A stretch of DNA of 38,954 bases from DASSYK01 sp036258315 (GTDB taxonomy: Bacteria; Actinomycetota; Thermoleophilia; Solirubrobacterales; 70-9), in assembly GCA_036258315.1 (NCBI GenBank), contig DATADX010000015.1, forward strand, positions 1 through 38,954. The letters are read 5' to 3'. A model generated the notes under the pieces. It ran no database searches and was not told where the DNA came from. It worked only from the letters and a program-made list of their open reading frames with translations. Made by a program: the position numbers and the translations under genes. Shown piece after piece: positions 1 to 7,757 of the stretch (positions are counted from its first letter, which is position 1; each line of letters opens with the position of its first letter).

Positions 1-366
1 CATCGAGGCCAGGTGATGGTCAAGTTCGAGGCTGACCAAGCCGTGGAGGCGGGACCAAAAGGCGACGCCCCGCCACAGGATCGCCGGGGGGAGCTCGGCG
101 CCGCCCACGCGCTTGGTCCAGCTCTCGAGCTCTGTCCGCAGGGCTGCTGCCAGTCTCGCGTTCGGTTTGCTCCCCTTCGGCAGGCCGTCGATGGCATCGA
201 GGATCACCGACATTCCGCGCTCAGAGGCCGGGATCACCCGCTCAGGAGCCACCTCCCCCGAGCCGAGTTGGGTCTGGACCGCCAGCCGGTAGCGGTGGGG
301 CGGCCCGCGTCGCCGCGCCTCCAACGCGGGGATGAGCGGGCGCGCCCCGAAGGCTCCGCTCTTCAT
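1..366 (-). pseudogene. TetR/AcrR-family regulator, C-terminal (WHG-type) domain only, runs off window
   Basis: The minus strand reads open from an ATG at 366 to the window edge (122 codons). It contains PHRYRLAVQTQ near residue 24 and SRLHGLVSLELDHHL at the end. This is the pattern of the WHG-type ligand and dimerisation domain of TetR regulators. Such proteins normally begin with a DNA-binding helix-turn-helix of about 50-60 residues. None is present here: an in-frame TGA at 388-390 lies 7 codons upstream of the ATG, and 391-532 does not encode one in any frame. The gene therefore looks 5'-truncated, and a tandem repeat sits at the broken end. A separately made ligand-binding domain is possible but less likely. 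The family call is from remembered motif patterns; the 3' end is outside the window. Confidence 0.6.
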
Positions 367-386
367 GGAATGCGGGGCGGTTTGGC

Positions 387-427
387 GTCACACCTCTAAG
401 CGCTGAGTCACACCTCTTGAGCGCTGA
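387..427. repeat. Tandem direct repeat, 2 x about 20 bp
   Basis: The unit GTCACACCTCTAAGCGCTGA at 387-406 is followed directly by a 21-base near-copy at 407-427 that differs only at TAAG/TTGAG. Each unit contains the palindrome AGCGCT. The repeat sits exactly where the TetR coding sequence loses its N-terminus, so it may mark a recombination scar. Confidence 0.7.
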
Positions 428-532
428 AAAAGGGGGTTCCGCCAGTCACGGGGGCGGACGTTACGACATTCGTCCAGGTCTTCGCGGCTTCCTTTAGTCG
501 CGCCACGCTACTGGACGAGTCAACCCCTACGC

Positions 533-1102
533 ATGCGTGGGATTGGGCGGAAGACCGCAGCAGCGGCCGTGGTCGGCGCTCTCATCGGTGCGCTCTCACC
601 GGCGTCGGCCGCGGAGGCGCGCAGCGCAGAGCGCCTGCTCGCGCCCGCGAAGGAATGCAAGGGGCAGCGGTCGTCTGGCATGCCCGCCGCGCTGCAGGTC
701 CGTGCGATGGTCTGCCTACACCGCTACGCCAGGCGCGAGGCGGGACGCCGCTCGGTGCGGGTCTCACCCATGCTGCGCCGCTCCGCGAACCTCAAGGCCG
801 CCGACCTGATGCGCTGCGGGGGAGTGGTCAGCCATGAGCCGTGCGGGCATGACGCGTTCGAGCGGCAGGCGCAGGTCGGCTACATGAAAGGTGAGTTCGG
901 CGTCGGAGAGAACCTCGCGGCCGGAGACGGGGACGCCGGCAGTCCGCGGGCGATGATGCTGGCCTGGCTCCGTTCACCCCTCCATCGCCGCGCGCTGCTC
1001 ACTCCGGCGTTCGATGAGATCGGTGTCGCGCTCGTGCACGACCCCTACCCGGATTCGACCTCCAGACAGGTCTGGGTGGCGCATCTCGGGTATCGGCACT
1101 AG
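533..1102 (+). CDS. Secreted CAP-domain (SCP/PR-1-like) protein
   Basis: The 189-residue product begins with a basic stretch (RGIGRK), a hydrophobic run and an AxA cleavage motif near residue 27, a Sec signal peptide. The mature part has the bacterial CAP layout: an N-terminal helix (RAMVCLHRYARRE), RRSANLKAADL, a SHEPCG segment, GENLAAG, then MLAWLRSPLHRRALLTPAFDEIGVAL and a final beta strand ending in HLGYRH. The histidines in SHEPCG and in SPLHR correspond to parts of the CAP cavity. Several cysteines (near residues 42, 61, 95 and 104) could form disulfides outside the cell. The molecular function of most bacterial CAP proteins is unknown. The gene converges on the ferredoxin gene with 6 bases between stop codons. 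Confidence 0.85.
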   Translation: MRGIGRKTAAAAVVGALIGALSPASAAEARSAERLLAPAKECKGQRSSGMPAALQVRAMVCLHRYARREAGRRSVRVSPMLRRSANLKAADLMRCGGVVSHEPCGHDAFERQAQVGYMKGEFGVGENLAAGDGDAGSPRAMMLAWLRSPLHRRALLTPAFDEIGVALVHDPYPDSTSRQVWVAHLGYRH

Positions 1103-1108
1103 AGGGCT

Positions 1109-1381
1109 CTACGCGCCGGCGCCGTTCTTGTAGTACTGGGCGTTGATCTCGGTGTACTTCGCCCACTCGGCCGGGAGCTGGTCCTCGGCGAAGCAGGCGT
1201 CGACCGGGCAGGCCTCGACGCAGGCGTCGCAGTCGATGCACTCGTCGGGGTCGATGAAGAGCTGTTCGACGGCGTCGTAGCCTGACTCGTCGGGCGTGGG
1301 GTGGATGCAGTCGACCGGGCAGACCTCGACGCAGGAGTTGTCCTTCTCGCCGATGCAAGGCTCTGCGATCACATACGCCAC
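1109..1381 (-). CDS. fdxA: 7Fe ferredoxin ([3Fe-4S][4Fe-4S])
   Basis: A 90-residue electron carrier of the FdxA type. The N-terminal motif C9-x7-C17-x3-C21-P and the downstream CxxCxxCxxxCP motif (DECIDCDACVEACP) supply ligands for one [3Fe-4S] and one [4Fe-4S] cluster. C25 and the Cys in PVDAC are extra. The C-terminal segment AEWAKYTEINAQYY is typical of actinobacterial 7Fe ferredoxins, which act in the cytoplasm as low-potential donors, for example to P450 systems or ferredoxin-dependent oxidoreductases. Start: GTG at 1379-1381, preceded by GAAAGGG as ribosome-binding site. The leader contains a perfect 9-bp hairpin. No partner enzyme gene is adjacent, so the electron acceptor cannot be named. 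Confidence 0.95.
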   Translation of the reverse strand: MAYVIAEPCIGEKDNSCVEVCPVDCIHPTPDESGYDAVEQLFIDPDECIDCDACVEACPVDACFAEDQLPAEWAKYTEINAQYYKNGAGA

Positions 1382-1412
1382 TGAGCGCCCTTTCTCGTCG
1401 GTCCATTGCGGT

Positions 1413-1434
1413 TGCGGCGCCCATCGGCGCCGCA
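1413..1434. promoter_or_regulatory. Perfect 9-bp inverted repeat in the fdxA leader region
   Basis: TGCGGCGCC at 1413-1421, loop CATC, and GGCGCCGCA at 1426-1434 form a perfect hairpin or operator-like palindrome. It lies 32 bases upstream of the fdxA start, between fdxA and the divergent epimerase-like gene. Whether it acts in DNA or RNA cannot be told from sequence. Confidence 0.5.
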
Positions 1435-1485
1435 GGAGCGCACATTTTAGGCAAGCGAGTGGATCGGAGGGCGGGACGCGATGGC

Positions 1486-1491
1486 TACAGT
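1486..1491 (+). promoter_or_regulatory. -10 hexamer of a probable leaderless promoter
   Basis: TACAGT fits the actinobacterial TANNNT -10 pattern and ends 6 nt before the GTG at 1498. That spacing would place the transcription start at or next to the start codon. It supports 1498 rather than the upstream in-frame GTG at 1459. No clear -35 is seen. Confidence 0.45.
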
Positions 1492-1497
1492 GAGGTC

Positions 1498-2403
1498 GTG
1501 ATCCTGCTGACGGGAGCGACGGGCACGGTCGGGGGCGAGCTGCTGCCGTTGCTGCTCGAAGCGGGCCACGAGGTGCGCGCGCTCGTTCGCGAGCCGCGGC
1601 GGCTCGGGCCGAACCGCGTCAACGTCCAGATCGCGCTCGGCGACCTCTCCGATCCCTTCTCGATGCGCCACGCGATGCGTGGTGTCGACACCGTGGTGCA
1701 CCTCGCCGCGAGCATCCGCGACCAGCCGCAGGGGACGATCGAGGAGCTGAACGGGCTCGCCGCCGTCCGCCTCCTGCGTGCCGCGGAGCGCGCCGGGGTC
1801 GAGCGGTTCGTCTTCTTCTCGGCCCTGGGCGCGACCGGGTTCCAGCTGACGCGCTTCTTTCGCGCCAAGGCGCTCGCAGAGCGCGCGGTCGACCGGGCGC
1901 CGCTCGACACCACCGTGTTCGCGCCGTCGATCATCTACAAGCCGGGCGACCCCTGGATCTCCCTGCTGCAGCGGCTCCTCGCGCTGCCGGTGGTCCCCGT
2001 CTCGGGCTCCGGCCGCGCCGACTACCAGCCGATCTGGGCCCGGGACGTGGCGCATTGCGTGGTCTCCTCAATGGCGGCGCCTGACCTCGGATCGGGCAAC
2101 GGGACCGAGGACGGCTCCCGCCGGTTCGAGCTCGCCGGTCCCGAAACGCTCGACTACGACGAGATCGTCGGGCAGGTGATCGAGGCGCGCGGCCGCGACC
2201 GTCCTCTCGTTCACGTGCCGCTGCCGCTGGTCCGAACAGGCCTCAAGGCGCTCGAGCTGCTCGCGGGATCGAAGGCCTTCGCCACCTGGGAGGAAGCCGA
2301 GCTGATGGAGGTGCCGATGACGAGCGAGCGCGGACCCGCCGATGTCGAGGGGCTCGGCGTCACCCCCAGGCGGATGGGCGACGTGCTCGGCGGCCGGGGC
2401 TGA
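1498..2403 (+). CDS. NAD(P)-binding atypical SDR (NDUFA9/NmrA-like epimerase fold)
   Basis: A 301-residue Rossmann protein starting VILLTGATGTVGGEL, the GxxGxxG dinucleotide-binding motif of extended and atypical SDRs. Further family marks are ALGDLSDP (adenine-binding Asp), VDTVVHLAA, VERFVFFSALGA, APSIIYKPGDPW and the C-terminal YQPIWARDVAHCV. This pattern matches the group often annotated as complex I NDUFA9-like or NAD-dependent epimerase/dehydratase. The catalytic YxxxK of classical SDRs is not evident, so a redox-sensing or binding role is as likely as catalysis. An alternative GTG at 1459 would add 13 residues with no family resemblance. The gene is divergent from fdxA and converges on groEL. 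Substrate unknown. Confidence 0.85.
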   Translation: MILLTGATGTVGGELLPLLLEAGHEVRALVREPRRLGPNRVNVQIALGDLSDPFSMRHAMRGVDTVVHLAASIRDQPQGTIEELNGLAAVRLLRAAERAGVERFVFFSALGATGFQLTRFFRAKALAERAVDRAPLDTTVFAPSIIYKPGDPWISLLQRLLALPVVPVSGSGRADYQPIWARDVAHCVVSSMAAPDLGSGNGTEDGSRRFELAGPETLDYDEIVGQVIEARGRDRPLVHVPLPLVRTGLKALELLAGSKAFATWEEAELMEVPMTSERGPADVEGLGVTPRRMGDVLGGRG

Positions 2404-2416
2404 TCCGGAAAACGAA

Positions 2417-2442
2417 AGAGGCCCGGGTCTCCCCGGGCCTCT
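2417..2442 (-). terminator. Intrinsic terminator of groESL
   Basis: GAGGCCCGGG (2418-2427), a 4-nt loop and CCCGGGCCTC (2432-2441) form a perfect 10-bp GC stem, plus one A-T pair. On the minus strand the stem is followed by TTTCGTTTTCC, a usable U-rich tail, so it terminates groEL transcription. It may also act on the plus-strand gene ending at 2403, but that side is followed by an A-rich tract. Confidence 0.85.
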
Positions 2443-2452
2443 CGAAAAGCCA

Positions 2453-2487
2453 CTCGCCTGTTGAGGCGAGCCTAGCGCGGATTCGCG

Positions 2488-2490
<3 letters not shown>
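2453..2490. repeat. Two further perfect hairpins at the groEL 3' end
   Basis: CTCGCCT-GTTG-AGGCGAG (2453-2470) and TAGCGCG-GATT-CGCGCTA (2473-2490) are perfect 7-bp stems, each with a 4-nt loop. The second includes the groEL stop codon at 2488-2490. With the terminator at 2417-2442 they make three consecutive hairpins in 74 bases. They may protect the 3' end or reinforce termination. Confidence 0.7.
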
Positions 2491-4122
<1,632 letters not shown>

Positions 4123-4188
4123 GGATTGCTTCCTCCTTCCTGGCCGCCCCCGACCGCGAAGCCGAGGAGGCGGCGGTTAAGTTGGTGT

Positions 4189-4482
4189 CTAGTCGACCTT
4201 CGCCAGCACGTCCGACTCACGCAGGACGAGCAGCTCGTCCCCGTCGACGGTGATCTCCGTGCCTCCGTACTTGGAGTAGAGGACCTCGTCGCCCTCGCTG
4301 ACATCGAGCGGGCGGCGGCTGCCGTCCTCGTTGATGGCGCCGTCTCCGACGGCGAGCACCTTGCCCTTCTGGGGCTTCTCCTTCGCAGTGTCGGGAAGGA
4401 CGATCCCGCTCGAGGTCGTCTCCTCGTCTTCGGTCGCCTGAACGATCAGGCGGTCGCCAAGCGGCTTCAGCTTCATCGGCAC
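4189..4482 (-). CDS. groES: Co-chaperonin GroES (Hsp10)
   Basis: A 97-residue lid protein of the GroEL chamber. KLKPLGDRLIVQ opens the beta-barrel, EDEETTSSGIVLPDTAKEK is the mobile loop that docks on GroEL, and VLYSKYGGTEITVDGDELLVL is the conserved end. Length and motifs are complete. The ATG at 4480-4482 has a strong GGAGGTG ribosome-binding site. A CIRCE operator lies 50 bases upstream, so expression is expected to be repressed by HrcA and induced by heat. No hrcA is in the window. Confidence 0.98.
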   Translation of the reverse strand: MPMKLKPLGDRLIVQATEDEETTSSGIVLPDTAKEKPQKGKVLAVGDGAINEDGSRRPLDVSEGDEVLYSKYGGTEITVDGDELLVLRESDVLAKVD

Positions 4483-4531
4483 ACCTCCGTATCCGGATTT
4501 CTCCGTAGGTCTCTCACAGGCTTGAACGGGG

Positions 4532-4558
4532 TTGGCACTCTAACCTTGAGAGTGCCAG
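4532..4558 (-). promoter_or_regulatory. CIRCE operator (HrcA binding site)
   Basis: TTGGCACTC (4532-4540), a 9-nt spacer, and GAGTGCCAG (4550-4558) match the CIRCE consensus TTAGCACTC-N9-GAGTGCTAA in arms and exact spacing. It lies just upstream of groES. HrcA binding to this element is established for groESL operons in many bacteria. Here the operator begins right at the predicted transcription start. Confidence 0.93.
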
Positions 4559-4565
4559 GGCCACG

Positions 4566-4571
4566 ATTGTA
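4566..4571 (-). promoter_or_regulatory. -10 element of the groESL promoter
   Basis: On the minus strand TACAAT is a near-consensus -10 hexamer. A start about 7 nt downstream would fall at the first base of CIRCE, the usual arrangement. No convincing -35 was found at 16-18 nt. Confidence 0.5.
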
Positions 4572-4572
4572 G

Positions 4573-5046
4573 CTAGTCGATCGCGACTAGTCGCGCGCCG
4601 AGCAGCTTCGCGATGCCCTCGCCGCCGTTTCGCATCACGAAGTCGTGGTTGCGCTGAAACGCGGGCCTGGCGACCGGCGCCAGGGCGTTCATCCACGCCT
4701 TCGTCGTGCGGACGTTCCACTCGTAGATCGCCGCCGTCACCCCGCCCTCCTCGAACAGCCGCCAGCGCCCTACCCCGGCCAGCTCGCCGGTGGCGTCCCC
4801 CTCGAGGAGGTGCGGGCGCTCGACCCTCGTCGTGCGGATGAAGAACTCGACCCGGTAGGGCAGCCTCGCCTTCCAGACGTAGCGGCCGAACTGGCCGACC
4901 CCCGCCTCGTCTCCCTCCTCGAGCTTGTCGGCCTCGAGCACGCCCTTCCACCACTCGGGCCAGCGCTCGGACTCGTAGATCGCGTCCCAGACTCGCTCGC
5001 GCGGCGCCTCGAGCATCCAGGTCGTGAGGAAGCGGTACTCGGCCAT
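4573..5046 (-). CDS. SRPBCC (START/polyketide cyclase-like) family protein
   Basis: A 157-residue single-domain protein with the SRPBCC fold, a helix-grip barrel that binds hydrophobic ligands. The signature start is FLTTWMLEAPRERVWDAIYESERWPEWWKGV. This is followed by alternating strands (GRYVWKARLPYRVEFFI, GRWRLFEEGGVTAAIYEWNV) and the long C-terminal helix (NHDFVMRNGGEGIAKLL). Ligand and reaction cannot be inferred. The gene is upstream of CIRCE on the same strand and is followed by a small hairpin at its stop codon (arms CTAGTCG/CGACTAG, 4573-4590), so read-through into groESL should be limited. Confidence 0.85.
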   Translation of the reverse strand: MAEYRFLTTWMLEAPRERVWDAIYESERWPEWWKGVLEADKLEEGDEAGVGQFGRYVWKARLPYRVEFFIRTTRVERPHLLEGDATGELAGVGRWRLFEEGGVTAAIYEWNVRTTKAWMNALAPVARPAFQRNHDFVMRNGGEGIAKLLGARLVAID

Positions 5047-5086
5047 CGCGGTTCGACCCCTGATGCGCGCCGGCGGGGTGCGCGGA

Positions 5087-5488
5087 TCAGTTCGGCGAGG
5101 GCGGCTCGCCGTTGCCGAACTGCGTGCTCGGCCGCTCGACGATCTGCGAGAAGCGGATCACGGTCACGGTGTCCTCCATCGAGATCGAGCGCGAGTAGAT
5201 GTTCTCGAGGAACTGGACGGTGTCCTCGAGCCTGCGCAGCTCCGGGTTGTCGTGCTCGATATCCCGCGGCGAGAGCTCCTCGACCTTCTTCACCTCGACG
5301 TCATCGATCACGGCGGCGAAGATCTTCTCGCGGGGGTTGTGGCGAAACCCGACCGTCACCCAGACGACCTGGCCGCGCTTGTACTTGCGCGACTTGTCGC
5401 CGAGGCGGATCGTGGCCGTCTTGCGGCCGCGCTTGAGCTGGTCGACGAAGATCGCCGAGTAGAAGTTGAGGACGTAGAGCGCGTTCAT
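5087..5488 (-). CDS. ASCH-domain protein (putative RNA-binding)
   Basis: A 133-residue protein with the ASCH signature near its N-terminus: FVDQLKRGRKTATIRLG, then KRGQVVWVTVG and a C-terminal half predicted as beta/alpha. ASCH domains share a PUA-like beta-barrel and are proposed to bind RNA; a few are nucleoside amidohydrolases. The GRKTATIRLG motif is the conserved G-x-K-x-x-T-x-R of the family. The C-terminal tail (GNGEPPSPN) is low complexity. It lies 40 bases upstream of the SRPBCC gene and 27 downstream of pcm, all on the minus strand, which suggests co-transcription. No specific substrate can be assigned. Confidence 0.7.
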   Translation of the reverse strand: MNALYVLNFYSAIFVDQLKRGRKTATIRLGDKSRKYKRGQVVWVTVGFRHNPREKIFAAVIDDVEVKKVEELSPRDIEHDNPELRRLEDTVQFLENIYSRSISMEDTVTVIRFSQIVERPSTQFGNGEPPSPN

Positions 5489-5515
5489 CGCCGCGAGCCT
5501 ACGCGATTCCCGCCC

Positions 5516-6169
5516 TCATCCGGGCCCGTCGAACCCCTCGGCGCCGATCAGCGGCACGAACCGGCACGGACCGATGGTCTCCTGCCGCAGGCCGCCGTTC
5601 TCGCGATGGAAGCTGGTCAGCAGATCGGCGCCGGCGGTGGCGATCGGAACGACCAGCCGCCCGCCCTCGGCGAGCTGCGCGAGGAGGCTGTGGGGCGCCT
5701 CGGGACTGGCGGCGTGAACGGCGATCGCGTTGAACGGGGCGCGCTCGGGCAGGCCACGGCTTCCGTCCCCGACGATCACCTCGACGTTCTCGATCCCGAG
5801 GCCGCCGAGCGCCTCGCGGGCCCCGGTCGCGAGCCCGGCGATGCGCTCGACGCTGTGCACCTCCCGCGCCAGCCGCGCCAGCACCGCCGCCGAGTAGCCC
5901 GAGCCGGTCCCGATCTCGAGCACCACCTCGTCCCCTTGAAGAGAGAGCGCCTGGCAGATCGCCGCGACGACCCAGGGCTGCGAGATCGTCTGCTCGCTGC
6001 CGATCGGGAGGGCCGAGTCGTCGTAGGCGCGATCGCGGACCTGCTCGGGGACGAATTGCTCGCGCGGAACGGCGCCCATCGCGGCGAGCACGCGCTCGTC
6101 GTGGATCCCGCGCCGGCGCAACTGCCGCTCGACCATCCGCTCCCTGGCGGCAGCGAACGACTTCGCCAT
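5516..6169 (-). CDS. pcm: Protein-L-isoaspartate O-methyltransferase
   Basis: A 217-residue SAM-dependent enzyme that methylates L-isoaspartyl residues in damaged proteins and so starts their repair. Family landmarks: RERMVERQLRRRGIHDERVLAAMGAVPREQFVP at the N-terminus, SEQTISQPWVVAAICQAL (the substrate-site motif), the SAM-binding loop VLEIGTGSGYSAAVLARL, and VHSVERIAGL. The ATG at 6169 was chosen because the family begins about 10 residues before this RERMVxxQ motif. The open frame extends upstream to 6424 but the added 85 residues are Ser/Arg-rich shadow sequence overlapping the Crp gene. It is 82 bases downstream of the Crp/Fnr gene on the same strand. Confidence 0.95.
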   Translation of the reverse strand: MAKSFAAARERMVERQLRRRGIHDERVLAAMGAVPREQFVPEQVRDRAYDDSALPIGSEQTISQPWVVAAICQALSLQGDEVVLEIGTGSGYSAAVLARLAREVHSVERIAGLATGAREALGGLGIENVEVIVGDGSRGLPERAPFNAIAVHAASPEAPHSLLAQLAEGGRLVVPIATAGADLLTSFHRENGGLRQETIGPCRFVPLIGAEGFDGPG

Positions 6170-6175
6170 CAGCCC

Positions 6176-6252
6176 GCGGTGGCGGCGACCGCCCCGCCCA
6201 AGTCGCTTCGGGCTTCGCCCTGCGCTCCGACGTGGCGCGGCCCGGCCACCGC
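6176..6252. repeat. Nested inverted repeats between crp-like gene and pcm
   Basis: Outer arms GCGGTGGC (6176-6183) and GCCACCGC (6245-6252) are perfectly complementary. Between them lie an inner pair GTCG/CGAC and a small perfect hairpin GGGC-TTC-GCCC. The block could fold as a branched RNA or DNA structure in the leader of pcm. In GC-rich DNA some pairing is expected by chance. Confidence 0.45.
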
Positions 6253-6950
6253 TAGAAGATGTAGGCGCTGAGCCGCTCGGGCTCGAGCACGGTGACGCGG
6301 GCGCGCCCCACCTGGACCACGCCGGCCCGCTCCAGGGTGGCGAGGAAGCGGCTGACGCTCTCGCGCGAGGTTCCCGCGAGCTGCGCGAGATCGGACTGGC
6401 GCAGCCGGATCGTGACGCCGTCACGGATCTGGGGCGTCAGCGCCTCCTCCGCGAGCAGCTGGTTGAGGACGCCGGCGACGCGGCTCGGGACCGTCTGGAA
6501 GGACTGCCGCGTGAGGCGCTCGTTCGCCGCGCGCAGTCGCCGGGTGAGCGCGACGACGAGCTTCTCGCCCATCTCCGCGTGCGAGCGGATCAGCGCTCGG
6601 ACGTCCCTCGCGGGGAGCGCCAGCAGCTCCGTCTCCTCGGTCGCCTCGACGCTCGCGGAGCGCGTCTGGCCGTCGATCATCGCAAGCTCGCCGAAGATCG
6701 CCCCGGGTCCGAGGTTCGCGAGGGTGATCGCGCGGCCGTCGGGGTGCTCGCGGGTGACCCGGCAGCTGCCGCTGCGGACGATGTAGCAGGCGTCCCCCGG
6801 ATCCCCCTCGTGAACGATCCGCGTGTCCGCTGGATACCTGCGGGGGACCGCCACCTGCGCGATCCGCTCGAGCTCCGGCTGCGAGAGCTCGGAGAAGAGC
6901 GGAACGCGCCGCAGCAGGTCGATCACCGCTTCGGACCCTCCGGTACCCAT
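6252..6950 (-). CDS. Crp/Fnr-family transcriptional regulator
   Basis: A 232-residue regulator. Residues about 12-125 form a cyclic-nucleotide-binding-like beta-roll (LLRRVPLFSELSQPELERIA, EGDPGDACYIVRSGSCRV, GPGAIFGELAMIDGQTRSASVEA). The phosphate-binding cassette FGELAMIDGQTRSA resembles cAMP-binding Crp (FGELALIxxxPRxA), so a cyclic nucleotide ligand is plausible. A long dimer helix follows, then a winged helix-turn-helix: RLRQSDLAQLAGTSRESVSRFLATLERAGVV. There is no N-terminal FNR cysteine cluster, so it is not an oxygen-sensing FNR. It precedes pcm on the same strand and follows nei2 by 30 bases, so it may be part of a longer minus-strand transcript from lhr. Targets unknown. Confidence 0.93.
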   Translation of the reverse strand: MGTGGSEAVIDLLRRVPLFSELSQPELERIAQVAVPRRYPADTRIVHEGDPGDACYIVRSGSCRVTREHPDGRAITLANLGPGAIFGELAMIDGQTRSASVEATEETELLALPARDVRALIRSHAEMGEKLVVALTRRLRAANERLTRQSFQTVPSRVAGVLNQLLAEEALTPQIRDGVTIRLRQSDLAQLAGTSRESVSRFLATLERAGVVQVGRARVTVLEPERLSAYIF

Positions 6951-6980
6951 GTCCCAAGTATCGCGCTTGCCGCGCTCCGC

Positions 6981-7748
6981 TCACGGCTGACAGCGCGCGC
7001 ACCAGTACGTCGTGCGTGCCGAGTCGCCCTGGCCGCGCGCCGAGATCGGCCCGCCGCAGCGCGGACACGGCATTCCCGCCCGCCCGTAGATCCGCTTGGG
7101 CTGGTGGCCGGTCTCGACCGCCGCAACCATCAGCTCGCGCGTCGCCCCGGCGACCCGGGCGAGCTCCTCGTCGTCCAGGCCGTCGAGGCGCCGCCACGGG
7201 CTGGTCTGCGCTTCGAAGCAGCCCTCGCTCTTGAAGATGTTCCCAACCCCGGCGAGCGCGCTCTGGTCGAGGAGCGCGTCGCCGAGCTCTGCGGTCGGCT
7301 CGGCGCGCGCCCGCAGGGCCGCCGCGGCGGCCGCCGGGGTCGTCTCCGCTGCGAGGATGTCGGGACCGAGCCGCGCCAGGCGGGGATCCCGCGCCAGCTC
7401 GGCCTCACGCACGATCCGCATCGAGGTGCCGTTGAAGTTGACGGCCTCGGCGCGCTCGCCGGCAAGTGCGATCCAGGCGCTTCGGGCGGGTCGCCGCCAG
7501 CGCTCGCCCGGCCGGTAGAGGTGCCAGGAGCCGCGCATCCCGAGGTGGCTGTGCAGCGCGAGCCCCCCGGAGAAGTGGAGGAGCAGATGCTTGCCGCGCG
7601 CCTCGGCGCCCCTCATCGTGCGCCCGTCCAGGCGGCCGGCGCCGCCCTGTGGCCGCCTCCGCCCCGGCGTGCGGACCGCGACCTCGGACCCCGTGAGCGC
7701 CTCATGCAACCGTCTCGCGGCTCGCAGGATCGTGTCGCCTTCCGCCAC
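6981..7748 (-). CDS. Fpg/Nei-family DNA glycosylase (Nei2-like)
   Basis: A 255-residue base-excision repair glycosylase/AP lyase of the endonuclease VIII group. It has the N-terminal EGDTILRAARRLHEAL helix, LLLHFSGGLALHSHLGMRGSWHL, the H2TH region (DALLDQSALAGVGNIFKSEGCFEA) and a C-terminal zinc finger (CPRCG...WCARC). Start: GTG at 7746-7748, giving M-A-E-G-D-T. The family catalytic residue is the N-terminal proline of MPEGDT; here it is alanine (codon GCG), while the catalytic Glu3 is present. Unless another start is used, the Schiff-base nucleophile would be the Ala amine. It lies 9 bases after lhr. The lhr-nei2 pairing is also seen in mycobacteria, which suggests joint action in DNA repair. 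Confidence 0.9.
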   Translation of the reverse strand: MAEGDTILRAARRLHEALTGSEVAVRTPGRRRPQGGAGRLDGRTMRGAEARGKHLLLHFSGGLALHSHLGMRGSWHLYRPGERWRRPARSAWIALAGERAEAVNFNGTSMRIVREAELARDPRLARLGPDILAAETTPAAAAAALRARAEPTAELGDALLDQSALAGVGNIFKSEGCFEAQTSPWRRLDGLDDEELARVAGATRELMVAAVETGHQPKRIYGRAGMPCPRCGGPISARGQGDSARTTYWCARCQP

Positions 7749-7757
7749 CTCGCGTGC

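Noticed and set aside
4150..4170. Third copy of the coding repeat between groES and groEL (GCGAAGCCGAGGA)
   Set aside because: Only 13 bases match the repeat end; the rest does not align, so it is not convincing.
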